Assembly (NCBI RefSeq): GCF_020966755.1
Contig: NZ_JAJKFT010000004.1
Location: forward strand, 868,001 to 932,000
Direction: 5' to 3'
Source of the DNA: Blastopirellula sediminis
GTDB taxonomy: Bacteria > Planctomycetota > Planctomycetia > Pirellulales > Pirellulaceae
Length of the DNA: 64,000 nucleotides
The translations under genes were made by a program, and so were the position numbers. Positions 46,427 through 55,607 of the stretch are shown here, in pieces; position 1 is the first letter of the stretch; each line of letters opens with the position of its first letter. The notes below the pieces were generated by a model. That model was given only the letters and a program-made list of their open reading frames with translations, searched no databases and was not told where the DNA came from.

Positions 46427-49090
46427 GTGGACTCCAAGTCGTCCGACGCCAATCTGTCGCAAGACCTGACTTCATCGAGCACGCCTGTGCCGAGCGAGAT
46501 GAAGCCGTCGACTGCGCGCGAAATGCCGTCGACCACGGCGCCTGAGATGTTGATGATGACGGAGGAGCAAGCGACCGTCATCTCGGCCCGCGATCGCGCC
46601 GAGCGAAACGGCGGTTCGACGATTCGCCCGATCAACAGCGCCTGGCTCCGCAACGATCTGGTCGGCCAGACGCTGGGGCACTTCGAGCTGCGCGAGTTTA
46701 TCGGCGCCGGCGGCATGGGCGCCGTCTTCCGCGGTTTCGATACGCTGCTGGGACGCGAAGTCGCAATCAAGGTGCTCTCACGCGAGAACAACGGCAGCGA
46801 AGAGACGGTTCGCCGTTTCCGTAACGAAGCCCAAAGCGCCGCGCGTCTCGATCACCCGAATATTGCCCGGGTCTATTTCGTCGGTACCGACAACGATTGG
46901 AACTACATCGTTTTCGAGTACATCGAAGGGCACAACATCCGCGATCTGGTCGATCGGGATGGACCGCTGCCGGTCGAACAGGCGCTTGATTACGCCTTGC
47001 AAATCGCCGAGGCGCTGCATCACGCATCGCAGCGTGACATCGTTCATCGCGACATCAAGCCGTCGAACATCCTGATCAATTCCGCTGGCACGGCGAAGCT
47101 GGTCGACATGGGGCTCGCCCGGTTGCACCAGGTCGACGATGAAGATGGCGACTTGACCGCCAGCGGCGTAACGCTCGGCACGTTCGACTACATCTCGCCG
47201 GAACAGGCCCGCGATCCCCGCCTGGCGGACGTTCGTAGCGACCTTTATTCACTCGGCTGTACCCTCTATTACATGTTGACCGGTCGTCCGCCGTTTCCGG
47301 AAGGGACGGTGCTGCAAAAGCTGCTCAGCCATAGCAGCGATGAGCCGCTCGATCCGCGCGAACTGCGCGACGACTTGCCCGACGAAATCATGGTGCTGCT
47401 GGGCGGACTGACGGCGAAGAATCCGCAAGATCGCTATCAGACTCCGGCCGAGTTCATCGCCGAGATGCTTCTCTTCTGCGAAGACTTGGGGATGCGTCTG
47501 CAGCATGGGGGCGGAATGACGATCGCTGCGGACGTCCAGCCGCCGACCATCGTCGAGCGTCATTTCCCCTGGGTGGCGCCGATTCTGGCTTTCGTCGCGA
47601 TATTTTTTGTGATGGACGCCGTCTGGTCGGCTCGCAGCAGCAACAACCTGTTGCCGCCGCTCAGCTTTCAGGATCAAAGCGGATACCGAACGGCCTCCAG
47701 TCCGAACGGCGCCGCGGCGGTCGCTCCGCTTCGTAACGATCGCGAGATTGCGGCGATTCCGGATCGTCCCGATCCGATGAGTCCCTCGCCAAGTCCGATG
47801 ACGTCGCCGCCGCCCAGCGAAGCCAATCCGCTGGAGGATCCGCTCTCGCCGTTGCCGATGATCATGCCGCCGGCCGCGGTTGATATGCCGAACGTGAAGG
47901 TGGTCAGCGTCGCCAGCGCGGCGCAGATTTACGACGCGGTCACCAAGGCGAAGCTCGACCCGCGGATCGATACGATCGAGTTGCGGTTTAACGGCCCGGT
48001 CAAAATCGACTCGCCGCTCCTCTTGGAAGGGGACGCCGAGACCGAAAAGATCACAATGCGAGCCGCGATCGGCTTTGCGCCGGAACTGACCCTCTCGATC
48101 CATGCGATGTCGATGTATCGCAACATGATTCGAGTCGGTCGCGTGCAGGCGTTGTTCGAGGGGCTGGCCTTCCGTTTGGAGACGACCGACGCATCGGTCG
48201 ATCCGGGCTGCTTGTTCTTGCTTGAAACCGGCGGCTCGATCAAAACCACTCGCTGCACATTTACCGTCGCGGCCCCGGCCAACATGGCGGTGCTGCCGGC
48301 CGTCTTCCGACGTCCGTTGGCGATCGCGATGACTCCGGCGACCAGCACCGAGGTGATGATGTACCGCCCCCCGTCGATCACCCTGGTCGATACGACGATC
48401 CGCGGGGAGACGGATGTCGTCCATATCGATCAGGCGTCGCAGTTGAAATTCGATTGGCAGAACGGTTTGCTGGCGATCTCCGGCGTGCTGCTCGACTCCC
48501 AGGGTTCGACCAAGGCGTCGACCGACTTGATCGACGTCCGTTTGAATCGGGTGACCGCCGCCGCGGCGAAGGGGCTGTTCCGGCTGGAAAGTTCGACCGA
48601 GTTTCCGGAGCAGCGCGACGTGGAAGCGACTCTGACCGACTGCATCGTCCGCTGGTCGCCGAGCGAAGCGATGGTGCTGCAATACGATCGAGCCCCGAGT
48701 GCGAAGCTGACCGACCTGAATTCGGTCCGCTTCAAAGGGGACAACAACTTCTACGATTTGACGAGCAGCCTTCGCCAGATCTTCTGGGAAAAGAAGACCC
48801 GTTTGGAGATCGAGGCGCTGAACGCCGAGAAGTGGGGCGCCGCGGTCGAAGGGGACAAGTTCGCCAAGCGGGATCCGATCACGTGGGCGAAGTCGCTGGA
48901 GAGTTTGCCCCCCTATTCGCAGCGTCTGCTGAGCGACTATCGTCTGGATGCGGAAGCGGAAGGGAATTACGCTTACGACAAAAAGGTCGGCGGCGAAATC
49001 GCCGGCGCCGACTTTGCGAAACTGCCGAAATTTCCTGCTGACGCGGCGGCGGCAAGTAGCGCCGGAACTTCTACCAGCGAACTCCCGTAA
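46427..49090 (+). CDS. transmembrane serine/threonine protein kinase with beta-rich extracytoplasmic domain
   Basis: This Hanks-type kinase starts at GTG 46427. Residues about 85-350 are the kinase: GAGGMGAVFRGFDTLLGREVAIKVL spans the Gly loop and Lys, VHRDIKPSNILIN the catalytic loop, DMGLARL in place of DFG (DMG is a common variant) and GTFDYISPEQARD the activation end. One membrane helix lies at about 378-400 (WVAPILAFVAIFFVMDAVW). The outer ~480 residues have a Pro/Ser-rich linker and repeated strand patterns (TIELRFNGPVKIDSPLLLEG) that suggest a beta-helix sensor. The outer ligand is unknown. Confidence 0.92.
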   Translation: MDSKSSDANLSQDLTSSSTPVPSEMKPSTAREMPSTTAPEMLMMTEEQATVISARDRAERNGGSTIRPINSAWLRNDLVGQTLGHFELREFIGAGGMGAVFRGFDTLLGREVAIKVLSRENNGSEETVRRFRNEAQSAARLDHPNIARVYFVGTDNDWNYIVFEYIEGHNIRDLVDRDGPLPVEQALDYALQIAEALHHASQRDIVHRDIKPSNILINSAGTAKLVDMGLARLHQVDDEDGDLTASGVTLGTFDYISPEQARDPRLADVRSDLYSLGCTLYYMLTGRPPFPEGTVLQKLLSHSSDEPLDPRELRDDLPDEIMVLLGGLTAKNPQDRYQTPAEFIAEMLLFCEDLGMRLQHGGGMTIAADVQPPTIVERHFPWVAPILAFVAIFFVMDAVWSARSSNNLLPPLSFQDQSGYRTASSPNGAAAVAPLRNDREIAAIPDRPDPMSPSPSPMTSPPPSEANPLEDPLSPLPMIMPPAAVDMPNVKVVSVASAAQIYDAVTKAKLDPRIDTIELRFNGPVKIDSPLLLEGDAETEKITMRAAIGFAPELTLSIHAMSMYRNMIRVGRVQALFEGLAFRLETTDASVDPGCLFLLETGGSIKTTRCTFTVAAPANMAVLPAVFRRPLAIAMTPATSTEVMMYRPPSITLVDTTIRGETDVVHIDQASQLKFDWQNGLLAISGVLLDSQGSTKASTDLIDVRLNRVTAAAAKGLFRLESSTEFPEQRDVEATLTDCIVRWSPSEAMVLQYDRAPSAKLTDLNSVRFKGDNNFYDLTSSLRQIFWEKKTRLEIEALNAEKWGAAVEGDKFAKRDPITWAKSLESLPPYSQRLLSDYRLDAEAEGNYAYDKKVGGEIAGADFAKLPKFPADAAAASSAGTSTSELP

Positions 49091-49175
49091 TTCTCCTCGG
49101 CGCGGGGTGTGACCGCGGCGCAAATCGCGCTAGAATACGTTCCCCAGCCCCGAACGCAGTTAATCGAAAGAACGT

Positions 49176-50735
49176 ATGCGCTCGCTTCTTCTTTGTTTGA
49201 TTCTGTCGACGCTCGTTGGATGCGGCGGACCGGCCGCTCCGAGCAACATCTTGATCTATGGCCGTGGCGACGACGCTGATCGTTTGGACCCGATCCAGAC
49301 CGATATCGGCGAGTCGGTCAAAGTGATGTGCAACCTGTACGACACGCTGGTGACGTACGATGATGAGACGCTTGATATCGTCCCGAGCCTGGCCGAGTCG
49401 TGGACGACTAGCGACGACGGGCTCGAGTGGACGTTTCACCTGCGCGATGGGGTGACGTTTCATGACGGGACTCCGTTTGACGCCGACGCCGTCGTCTTTT
49501 CGCTGGAGCGATTGACCAAGCCGGACCATCCGTTCGTCTTTGATCCGGTGATCCCGTACGCTCAGAGCTTTGAAGCGATCGAGTCGGTCACGGCGGTTGA
49601 TCCGCGCACGGTCAAGATTCGCCTAAAGCGTCCCACCGCCCCCTTTTTGACGACGATGGCGATGTTCCCGGCCAGCATCGTCAGTCCGACGGCGGTCAAA
49701 AAATACGAGGCCGATTTCTGGAAGCATCCGGTCGGGACCGGTCCGTTCAAGTTCGACTCGTGGAACGTCAATCAGCAGTTGACCCTGCTGTCGTTTGACG
49801 ACCATTGGCGCGGGCGGCCGGAGATCGACGGCGTCATCTTTTTGCCGGTCGGCGAAAGTGCGGTGCGGGTCAAACAACTGCTCCGCGGCGAAATCGACAT
49901 CGCCGACAACTTGCCCCCGGCCGAGATCGATGCGCTCGCCACGAACCCGGACGTCGTCGTGCAGGAAAAGGAAGGGATGAACACCGCCTACCTGACGATG
50001 AACAACGACAAGGCGCCGCTCGATGACTTGCGAATTCGGGAGGCGATCTGGTACGCGATCGATCGCGATCAGCTGATCAAGTCGGCCTACGCCGGGCACG
50101 CGGCCAAAGCGGTGACGCTGGTCCCGCCATCGCTGTGGGGAAGCCATGCCGACCTGGCCGATCGGAAGTACGATCCCGAAAAAGCGAAGCAGCTGCTGGC
50201 CGAAGCGGCGGCCGACGGCGTGAAGATGCCGATCAAGTTGCAACTGTTTGTGATGACCGACCCGCGTCCTTACATGCAGCAGCCGCGACAGACGGCGATC
50301 TTTATCAAGGACGCGCTCGCCAAGGTCGGCATCGAGACCGAAATCGTCACCAACGAGAACTCGCAGCATTTCCGTCGCATGACCCGCGGCGAGCATCAGT
50401 TGGGATTGGCCGGCTGGACCGCCGACATGCCGGATCCCGACAACTTTCTCTACACGCTGCTCGATCCCGACAACATCAACGACGTCGGCGGCAACAACAT
50501 GAGTCGTTACCGCAGCCAGAAGGTGCATGACCTGCTGGCCCAAGCGAAGACCGAGATGGACCAGGAGAAACGGATCGAGCTGTATCGTCAGGCGCAGGAG
50601 CAAATCTTCGCCGACGTGCCGCTGTTGCCGCTCGTTCATACCTCGGTGCGCAGCGTGCAGGGAAAAGCGGTCTCCGGCTTTCTGCTCCATCCTTCGTCGC
50701 TGACTCGTTTGCGACTAACGAAGTTGAACCGCTAG
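49176..50735 (+). CDS. peptide ABC transporter substrate-binding lipoprotein (family 5)
   Basis: This periplasmic binding protein begins with a lipoprotein signal (MRSLLLCLILSTLVGCGG, lipobox VGC). The family 5 (DppA/OppA) features are clear: DPIQTDIGESVKVMCNLYDTLV, PSLAESWTTSDDGLEWTFHLRDG (residues about 70-92) and GTGPFKFDSW. At 519 residues it is the usual size. It is followed after 19 bases by a DppB-type permease and then a DppC-type permease, forming an importer for di- or oligopeptides, or possibly nickel. The ATPase genes are absent from this locus. Confidence 0.93.
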   Translation: MRSLLLCLILSTLVGCGGPAAPSNILIYGRGDDADRLDPIQTDIGESVKVMCNLYDTLVTYDDETLDIVPSLAESWTTSDDGLEWTFHLRDGVTFHDGTPFDADAVVFSLERLTKPDHPFVFDPVIPYAQSFEAIESVTAVDPRTVKIRLKRPTAPFLTTMAMFPASIVSPTAVKKYEADFWKHPVGTGPFKFDSWNVNQQLTLLSFDDHWRGRPEIDGVIFLPVGESAVRVKQLLRGEIDIADNLPPAEIDALATNPDVVVQEKEGMNTAYLTMNNDKAPLDDLRIREAIWYAIDRDQLIKSAYAGHAAKAVTLVPPSLWGSHADLADRKYDPEKAKQLLAEAAADGVKMPIKLQLFVMTDPRPYMQQPRQTAIFIKDALAKVGIETEIVTNENSQHFRRMTRGEHQLGLAGWTADMPDPDNFLYTLLDPDNINDVGGNNMSRYRSQKVHDLLAQAKTEMDQEKRIELYRQAQEQIFADVPLLPLVHTSVRSVQGKAVSGFLLHPSSLTRLRLTKLNR

Positions 50736-50754
50736 ACGAAGGTCCGCTGCCGCT

Positions 50755-51750
50755 GTGGGAAGATTCCTCTTCGTTCGAATCATGCAATCGCTCGCGACCG
50801 TGATGGTCGCGGTGGTGCTGATCTTTATTTCGATCCGGCTGTTGCCCGGCAATCCGGCGCTGGCCCGCTTTGGTCAACACGCGGTGCCGGAGCGGGTGAC
50901 CGACGCGATGGCGGGTCAAGGTTGGGATCGTCCGATCTTGGTGCAGCTGATGGATCTGCCCGGCGAACTGCTACGCGGCGATCTGGGCGTCTCGTTCTTT
51001 CACGGCGATTCGGTCGCCGAGCGGCTGATGGAAACGATTCCGGCGACGCTGGAACTTTCCTTGGCGGCGATCGTGGTGGCGATTCCGCTTGGCATTTTCG
51101 CGGGGGTCGCCTCGGCGCTGTGGCGCGGCGGTTGGCCTGACTATGTGGCGATGACGCTGGCGCTGGTCGGGGTGAGCGTGCCGGTCTTCTTTTTGGGGAT
51201 CTGTCTGATGACGATCTTCACCCACATGCCGACCAGCGGGCGAGTCGCGCCGACGATGATCTCGCAATTTCGGACTGACTTCTTCTTGTTTGAGGCGATC
51301 TTCACCGGACGGTTTGCGCTGGCGATGGATGCGCTGCGGCATCTGCTCTTGCCGGCGACGGCGCTGGCGACGATTCCGGCGGCGGTCATTTCTCGCATCA
51401 CGCGGAGCAGCATGCTGGAGGTCCTTTCCTCCGACTATTTGCGGACGGCGAAAGCAAAAGGGGCGAGTCTGTGGCGGATCGTCTGGCGACATGCGCTGCC
51501 GAACGCTTCGGTACCAATTGTGAACATCGCCGGCTTTCAGGTCGGGATGTTGCTCTCCGGCGCCGTGCTGACCGAAACGGTTTTCAACTGGCCGGGCCTG
51601 GGACGGTACCTGGTGACCGCGGTGCGCGAGCAAGACTATGCGGTGGTGCAGGGGGGAGCGCTGGTGATCGCGGTGATGTTTGTGACCGCCAACTTACTGC
51701 TCGACCTGACGTATCTCTGGCTTGATCCGCGCATTCGGACGGAGGCGTAG
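50755..51750 (+). CDS. DppB-type ABC transporter permease
   Basis: This is the first inner-membrane permease of the peptide importer. The N terminus IMQSLATVMVAVVLIFISIRLLPGNPA is typical of DppB/OppB (helix 1 plus a periplasmic loop). Five further helices follow. The conserved EAA-like cytoplasmic loop is in YLRTAKAKGASLWRIVWRHALPNA. The start is GTG at 50755. It lies 19 bases after the binding protein and 3 bases before the DppC-type gene, so all three are translated from one message. Confidence 0.93.
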   Translation: MGRFLFVRIMQSLATVMVAVVLIFISIRLLPGNPALARFGQHAVPERVTDAMAGQGWDRPILVQLMDLPGELLRGDLGVSFFHGDSVAERLMETIPATLELSLAAIVVAIPLGIFAGVASALWRGGWPDYVAMTLALVGVSVPVFFLGICLMTIFTHMPTSGRVAPTMISQFRTDFFLFEAIFTGRFALAMDALRHLLLPATALATIPAAVISRITRSSMLEVLSSDYLRTAKAKGASLWRIVWRHALPNASVPIVNIAGFQVGMLLSGAVLTETVFNWPGLGRYLVTAVREQDYAVVQGGALVIAVMFVTANLLLDLTYLWLDPRIRTEA

Positions 51751-51753
51751 CCG

Positions 51754-52584
51754 ATGGATCGATCCTGGAAACGTTTTCTCTCGAATCGCGGCGCAATCCT
51801 GGGCGGCGTCGTGGTCGCGATCGTCTGTCTGGTCGCCCTCTCCGCCAATCTGATCGCTCCCTATCCGATCGACGAGCGAAGCGAAAAGTTGGCGGCGCCC
51901 AGCGCCGCGCATTGGCTCGGAACCGACACGAACGAGAAAGATGTGCTGACCTGGGTGATCTATGGATCGCGGCTGTCGCTGACGGCCGGCGGGTTGTCGA
52001 TCGTGCTGGCGATTTTGCTTGGCGTTCCGCTGGGCGCCGCCGCTGGATATTTTCCAGGCGTCGTCGATCAAGTGATTATGCGGTCGATCGACGTCGTGCT
52101 GGCCTTTCCGGCAATTCTGATTGCGCTGCTAGTGATGGCGGCGCTGGCGCCAGGTTGGCCGGCGGTGATTATCGCTGTGGGTCTGATCAACATTCCGATC
52201 TTCGCGCGGCAGATTCGCGCCACGACCCTCACGTTGCGTTCGCACGAGTATGTGACTGCCGCCGTCGCCGCCGGGGCGACAACGCGTCATATCTTCTTCT
52301 GGTCGCTTCTGCCGGGTCTGGTTGGCCCGCTGGTGGTCTTGGCGACGCTGGGGCTAGGAAGCGCCATCCTGGAAGTGGCGGGGCTGTCGTTCCTGGGGAT
52401 CAGCGGCGATCCGACGATTCCGGAATGGGGGGGAATGCTGGCGGAAGCGAAGAACGACCTCTCGACCAGCATCTGGCCGGCGATCGCCCCGGGAATGGCG
52501 ATTTCGGTCACCATTCTGGGTTTCAATCTGCTGGGAGACGGACTCCGGGACGCCCTGGATCCCCGCTTAGACCACGGGAAATGA
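51754..52584 (+). CDS. DppC-type ABC transporter permease
   Basis: This is the second permease of the peptide importer. It opens with the DppC-like RFLSNRGAILGGVVVAIVCLVALSAN and has the family tract LGTDTNEKDVLTWVIYGSRLSL. The EAA loop is in HEYVTAAVAAGATTRHIFFWSLLPGL. It has about six helices in 276 residues. It ends the operon; no DppD or DppF ATPase follows, so the ATPases must be encoded elsewhere. Confidence 0.93.
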   Translation: MDRSWKRFLSNRGAILGGVVVAIVCLVALSANLIAPYPIDERSEKLAAPSAAHWLGTDTNEKDVLTWVIYGSRLSLTAGGLSIVLAILLGVPLGAAAGYFPGVVDQVIMRSIDVVLAFPAILIALLVMAALAPGWPAVIIAVGLINIPIFARQIRATTLTLRSHEYVTAAVAAGATTRHIFFWSLLPGLVGPLVVLATLGLGSAILEVAGLSFLGISGDPTIPEWGGMLAEAKNDLSTSIWPAIAPGMAISVTILGFNLLGDGLRDALDPRLDHGK

Positions 52585-52668
52585 ACTTCTGGTGAAAAAA
52601 AAGCCCACTAGTGGTTTTTCGGGGTAAACTAGGGCGTAGAAGTTGGGGAAAACAGCCAAGAGAGTAGC

Positions 52669-52697
52669 TTGACACGGAAATTCCGGCCAGTTTGAAT
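52669..52697 (+). promoter_or_regulatory. sigma70-like promoter for the small cytochrome gene
   Basis: A perfect TTGACA at 52669-52674 is 17 bases from TTGAAT at 52692-52697. Transcription would start about 115 bases before the ATG at 52819. Confidence 0.5.
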
Positions 52698-52818
52698 AGA
52701 ATGGCAACGGCATTTCCACACGCGCCCTCCCTGCCCAAATCCCACCCTAACACCGACCGTTTGCCGTACAACCTGGAGCTGCTAGGCAGGTCTCGCGTAA
52801 ACCCCTTGGAGGATAAGG

Positions 52819-53220
52819 ATGAAGAAAGTTCTGTTCTGTCTGATTTTGGGCGCAATCGCCGTGGTCTCGACTGCTGATCAGGCCTACGCGATCAAGCCGT
52901 TTATGGACGTCTTCGTTGTGAAGTACAACGTCAAAGAGCCGTCGACTGACGCCGACAAAGCCCTGGCCGCTGCGGTTGCCGAAGTGAAGTGCAACCTGTG
53001 CCACGAAGGCAAGTCGAAGAAAGATCGCAACGCTTACGGCGTCGCCATGGACAAGCTGGTCGACAAGAAAGAAATCACCGAACTGCTGAAGGCCGACAAA
53101 GACAAGGGCGAAAAGACGATCGAAGAAGTCTTCGTGAAGCTGGAAGCCGAAAAGTCGCCGTCGGGCGAAACCTACGGCGAACTGCTGAAGGCTGGCAAGC
53201 TGCCGGTTTCGGCCGAGTAA
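52819..53220 (+). CDS. small secreted protein with c-type heme motif
   Basis: The 133-residue product has a signal peptide (MKKVLFCLILGAIAVVSTADQAYA) and a single CNLCHEG, the CxxCH site for covalent heme c, near residue 56. The rest is lysine/glutamate-rich and helical, and no obvious distal Met ligand follows in the usual place. A strong ribosome site (GGAGG), a good -35 and a tight terminator suggest high expression. It may be a small periplasmic electron carrier or a planctomycete-specific monoheme protein; the family is not recognised further. Confidence 0.78.
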   Translation: MKKVLFCLILGAIAVVSTADQAYAIKPFMDVFVVKYNVKEPSTDADKALAAAVAEVKCNLCHEGKSKKDRNAYGVAMDKLVDKKEITELLKADKDKGEKTIEEVFVKLEAEKSPSGETYGELLKAGKLPVSAE

Positions 53221-53280
53221 GCTCGCTCACTCCCCGAGCGAATTTCAGCTGCAGACGATCAGAACTCAGCGTGTAAAACA

Positions 53281-53312
53281 AAAAGACCGTGGCCAACGCC
53301 ACGGTCTTTTTT
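53281..53312. terminator. bidirectional Rho-independent terminator
   Basis: The stem GACCGTGGC/GCCACGGTC has a short loop, an A-run on the left and six T on the right. It separates the plus-strand cytochrome gene from the minus-strand epimerase gene. Confidence 0.92.
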
Positions 53313-53332
53313 CATGCGCTGGTTGCTCGCGA

Positions 53333-54271
53333 CTACTTCGTCAGCGCGACGGCGATGTCGACCTTCGCGGTGAACGACTCGCCGGGCTGCAGCACGCGCA
53401 GCCCGGCGTCGATTCCTTTCGCCGTAACCTGAAACGCGTCGGGAATTAGCGTGTACGGCTCGATGCAAAACGCTTCGCGATGGGCCGGGTTGTAGAGGAC
53501 GACGCCGATGAACTCGTCGGAGAAGGTCTGCGTGATCTTCACGCCACTCTCTGGATCTTCGATCGAGGTCAAACACTTGCCGCCGGTCCAATCCAAATCG
53601 CCGAACGCGTTGTCGAACGACGTGGCCGCGAAGGGAGCGTCGAGCGGCTCTGCCGGAGTCTTCTCGCCGGTCGCCATCTTGTCGGCGAATTCCCATTGGC
53701 TGTGGTAAGGGACTTGGATGTGGCACGCGTCGGCGGAACTGCCGCCCAGCGGTACGCGGAAGTAGGGATGCGTACCGAGCCCGCACGGAAGCGAAGCGTC
53801 GCCGCAATTGGTCGCCTCAAAAACGGCGGAGAGGGTCGTGCCGGTCAAGGAGTAGGTGACTTTGATCCGAAAGTCGGAGGGCCACATCTCCAGGATACTC
53901 GCGTCGTCGATCGACGCGGTGAACTCGGCGGTGACGCTGTTTTCGCTTTGAGCGACCGTTCGCCAGGGGCGCGTGTGGACGAAGCCATGAATCGCGTTGC
54001 CGGCACGATCGCTTTCGGGGACGTGGTACTCTTTTCCTTCCCAACCGAGCAGGCCCCCTTTGAGCCGCCCTGGAAATGGGAAGAGGACCGGAATGCCGCT
54101 ACTAGAGGCTCGCAATTTGCCCGACTCGAATCCTGCTTCGGCCCAGAGAATCTCAAGCGACTGCTCGCCGCTGGGGACCGTAAAGGAAAAGCAGTTGCAG
54201 CCGTAGCCGACGGCGATCTTTGCGGAAGCGCCGGACTCGGCGTCGCGAATGGCGGCGATTTCAATCGACAT
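53333..54271 (-). CDS. aldose 1-epimerase family protein
   Basis: This galactose-mutarotase-fold protein interconverts alpha and beta anomers of a sugar. Features are GLGTHPYFRVPLGG with the catalytic His region, SVTAEFTASIDDASILEMWPSDF strands, and the late FCIEPYTLIPDAF with the catalytic Glu. At 312 residues it is close to the YeaD/LacX-like subgroup, some of which act on sugar phosphates. It is a lone gene, 78 bases from the next minus-strand gene. Confidence 0.85.
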   Translation of the reverse strand: MSIEIAAIRDAESGASAKIAVGYGCNCFSFTVPSGEQSLEILWAEAGFESGKLRASSSGIPVLFPFPGRLKGGLLGWEGKEYHVPESDRAGNAIHGFVHTRPWRTVAQSENSVTAEFTASIDDASILEMWPSDFRIKVTYSLTGTTLSAVFEATNCGDASLPCGLGTHPYFRVPLGGSSADACHIQVPYHSQWEFADKMATGEKTPAEPLDAPFAATSFDNAFGDLDWTGGKCLTSIEDPESGVKITQTFSDEFIGVVLYNPAHREAFCIEPYTLIPDAFQVTAKGIDAGLRVLQPGESFTAKVDIAVALTK

Positions 54272-54349
54272 GATTTTTCTCTCTAACGGTGCGGCGTCGA
54301 AATAGGCGGGGCGCTTCTCTGCTTTAGAGGGTAAAGGACTGCCGGCGCA

Positions 54350-55267
54350 TTACAAGCGGCTGACCAGCATCGCCGCCGTCATCAGCACGATTACGCCGAA
54401 AACGGTCGCGAGCGCCTGATTGACCTGCCGCGCGGTCCGCTGAAAAAAAGTGGTGATCGCCAAGACGTGCATCAGCCAGAAGGCGGAAATGAGGGCCACG
54501 GCGAAGAGCGTCGTCGCGATCATGTCGCTCCCCATCAGGTTGCGCAGTTCGACGATCGGCAGCGAGAGGGTAAACGCGGCGCCGATCGGAACCTGCGCGA
54601 GGGTCGCGATCAGCGCGGCCATCGCGCCGCGCGAGACGACCAGTTCCGCTTCCGCCTCTTCTAGTTGCTGCAGCGCCAGCCGTGCCGTCATCAAGCCGGT
54701 TACGGCGATCGACGCTAAGAGAAAGTGGACGCTGAGCCAGATCACATGGGGCGTCGCCATCAACGAGCGGAATTGGCTCGAGTCGATCGTCGGCCCTTCG
54801 GCGCCGTTCTCGCGAGCCAACATCTGAATCACCGCGAACAGCGGCGGAAAGTGATAGAGCAAATTGGTGCCGGCCAGCAGCAGCAGGAATCGGGAGAGGT
54901 ACCGTTCCCACTTGGTCGCCGTGGGACGGAGCGATCTCCAGAACAGATAACCGCCGACGCATGCGATGTAAAAGGCGAGTTCCCACCAGCCGAAGAAGAC
55001 CTTGGTATCCCAAAATCGGGCGAGCGCCGAAAAAAACTGCCGCTCGCCGCTGGCCCAAATTACCAGCCCGTTGATGGCGCCTAGCAGCATCGCCAAAACG
55101 AACGCCGCCAGCGACCACCAGGTTACCGATTTCGCGAGGGAAAAGAGGGGTTGGTTCCCTGCCTTGCCGCCGCGGGCGTCGATCCAAATTGCCGCTAAAG
55201 GCCCGGCCGCGGCGAAATTCATCCCCGCCAGATGGGTCGCCAACAGAAGAATTCGTAGGAGAATCAA
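54350..55267 (-). CDS. polytopic membrane protein, unknown function
   Basis: The 305-residue product has about eight hydrophobic helices, the first as MILLRILLLATHLAGMNFAA. Histidines sit within or near helices (LLATHLAGM, NLLYHFPPLF, WLSVHFLLA, WLMHVLAIT), a pattern seen in b-type cytochrome and bd-oxidase-like membrane proteins, but no diagnostic motif is present. The function is unknown. It lies upstream of the epimerase gene on the same strand and starts about 147 bases from the divergent tRNA-Val. Confidence 0.68.
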   Translation of the reverse strand: MILLRILLLATHLAGMNFAAAGPLAAIWIDARGGKAGNQPLFSLAKSVTWWSLAAFVLAMLLGAINGLVIWASGERQFFSALARFWDTKVFFGWWELAFYIACVGGYLFWRSLRPTATKWERYLSRFLLLLAGTNLLYHFPPLFAVIQMLARENGAEGPTIDSSQFRSLMATPHVIWLSVHFLLASIAVTGLMTARLALQQLEEAEAELVVSRGAMAALIATLAQVPIGAAFTLSLPIVELRNLMGSDMIATTLFAVALISAFWLMHVLAITTFFQRTARQVNQALATVFGVIVLMTAAMLVSRL

Positions 55268-55413
55268 GGTGATGGTAAGTGTTGGAGAGGCTGGGAGTTG
55301 CGAATTATTTCCAGATTATAGCGAGCCTTGGCCGAGAAAGGTTCCTCCCTCATGAAGCGGAAGGCGCCCGATTGACGATCTTTCTTGAGGTACGGTATTA
55401 TTTCGGGTTTTCC

Positions 55414-55489
<76 letters not shown>

Positions 55490-55607
55490 TTCTGTAAATC
55501 AGGCCGAGGCTTTAACTTAGCCCCCTGCCATTTTCGGCGGTGCGGCCCACGAAGAGTTGCGAAAGCAACTTTGTACGGTTTTGCGAAACCGGGGAGTGGA
55601 CGCACAG

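Noticed and set aside
47249-49123. Minus-strand open frame (624 residues) opposite the Ser/Thr kinase
   Set aside because: Arginine- and histidine-rich composition with no domains, fully inside a certain kinase gene.
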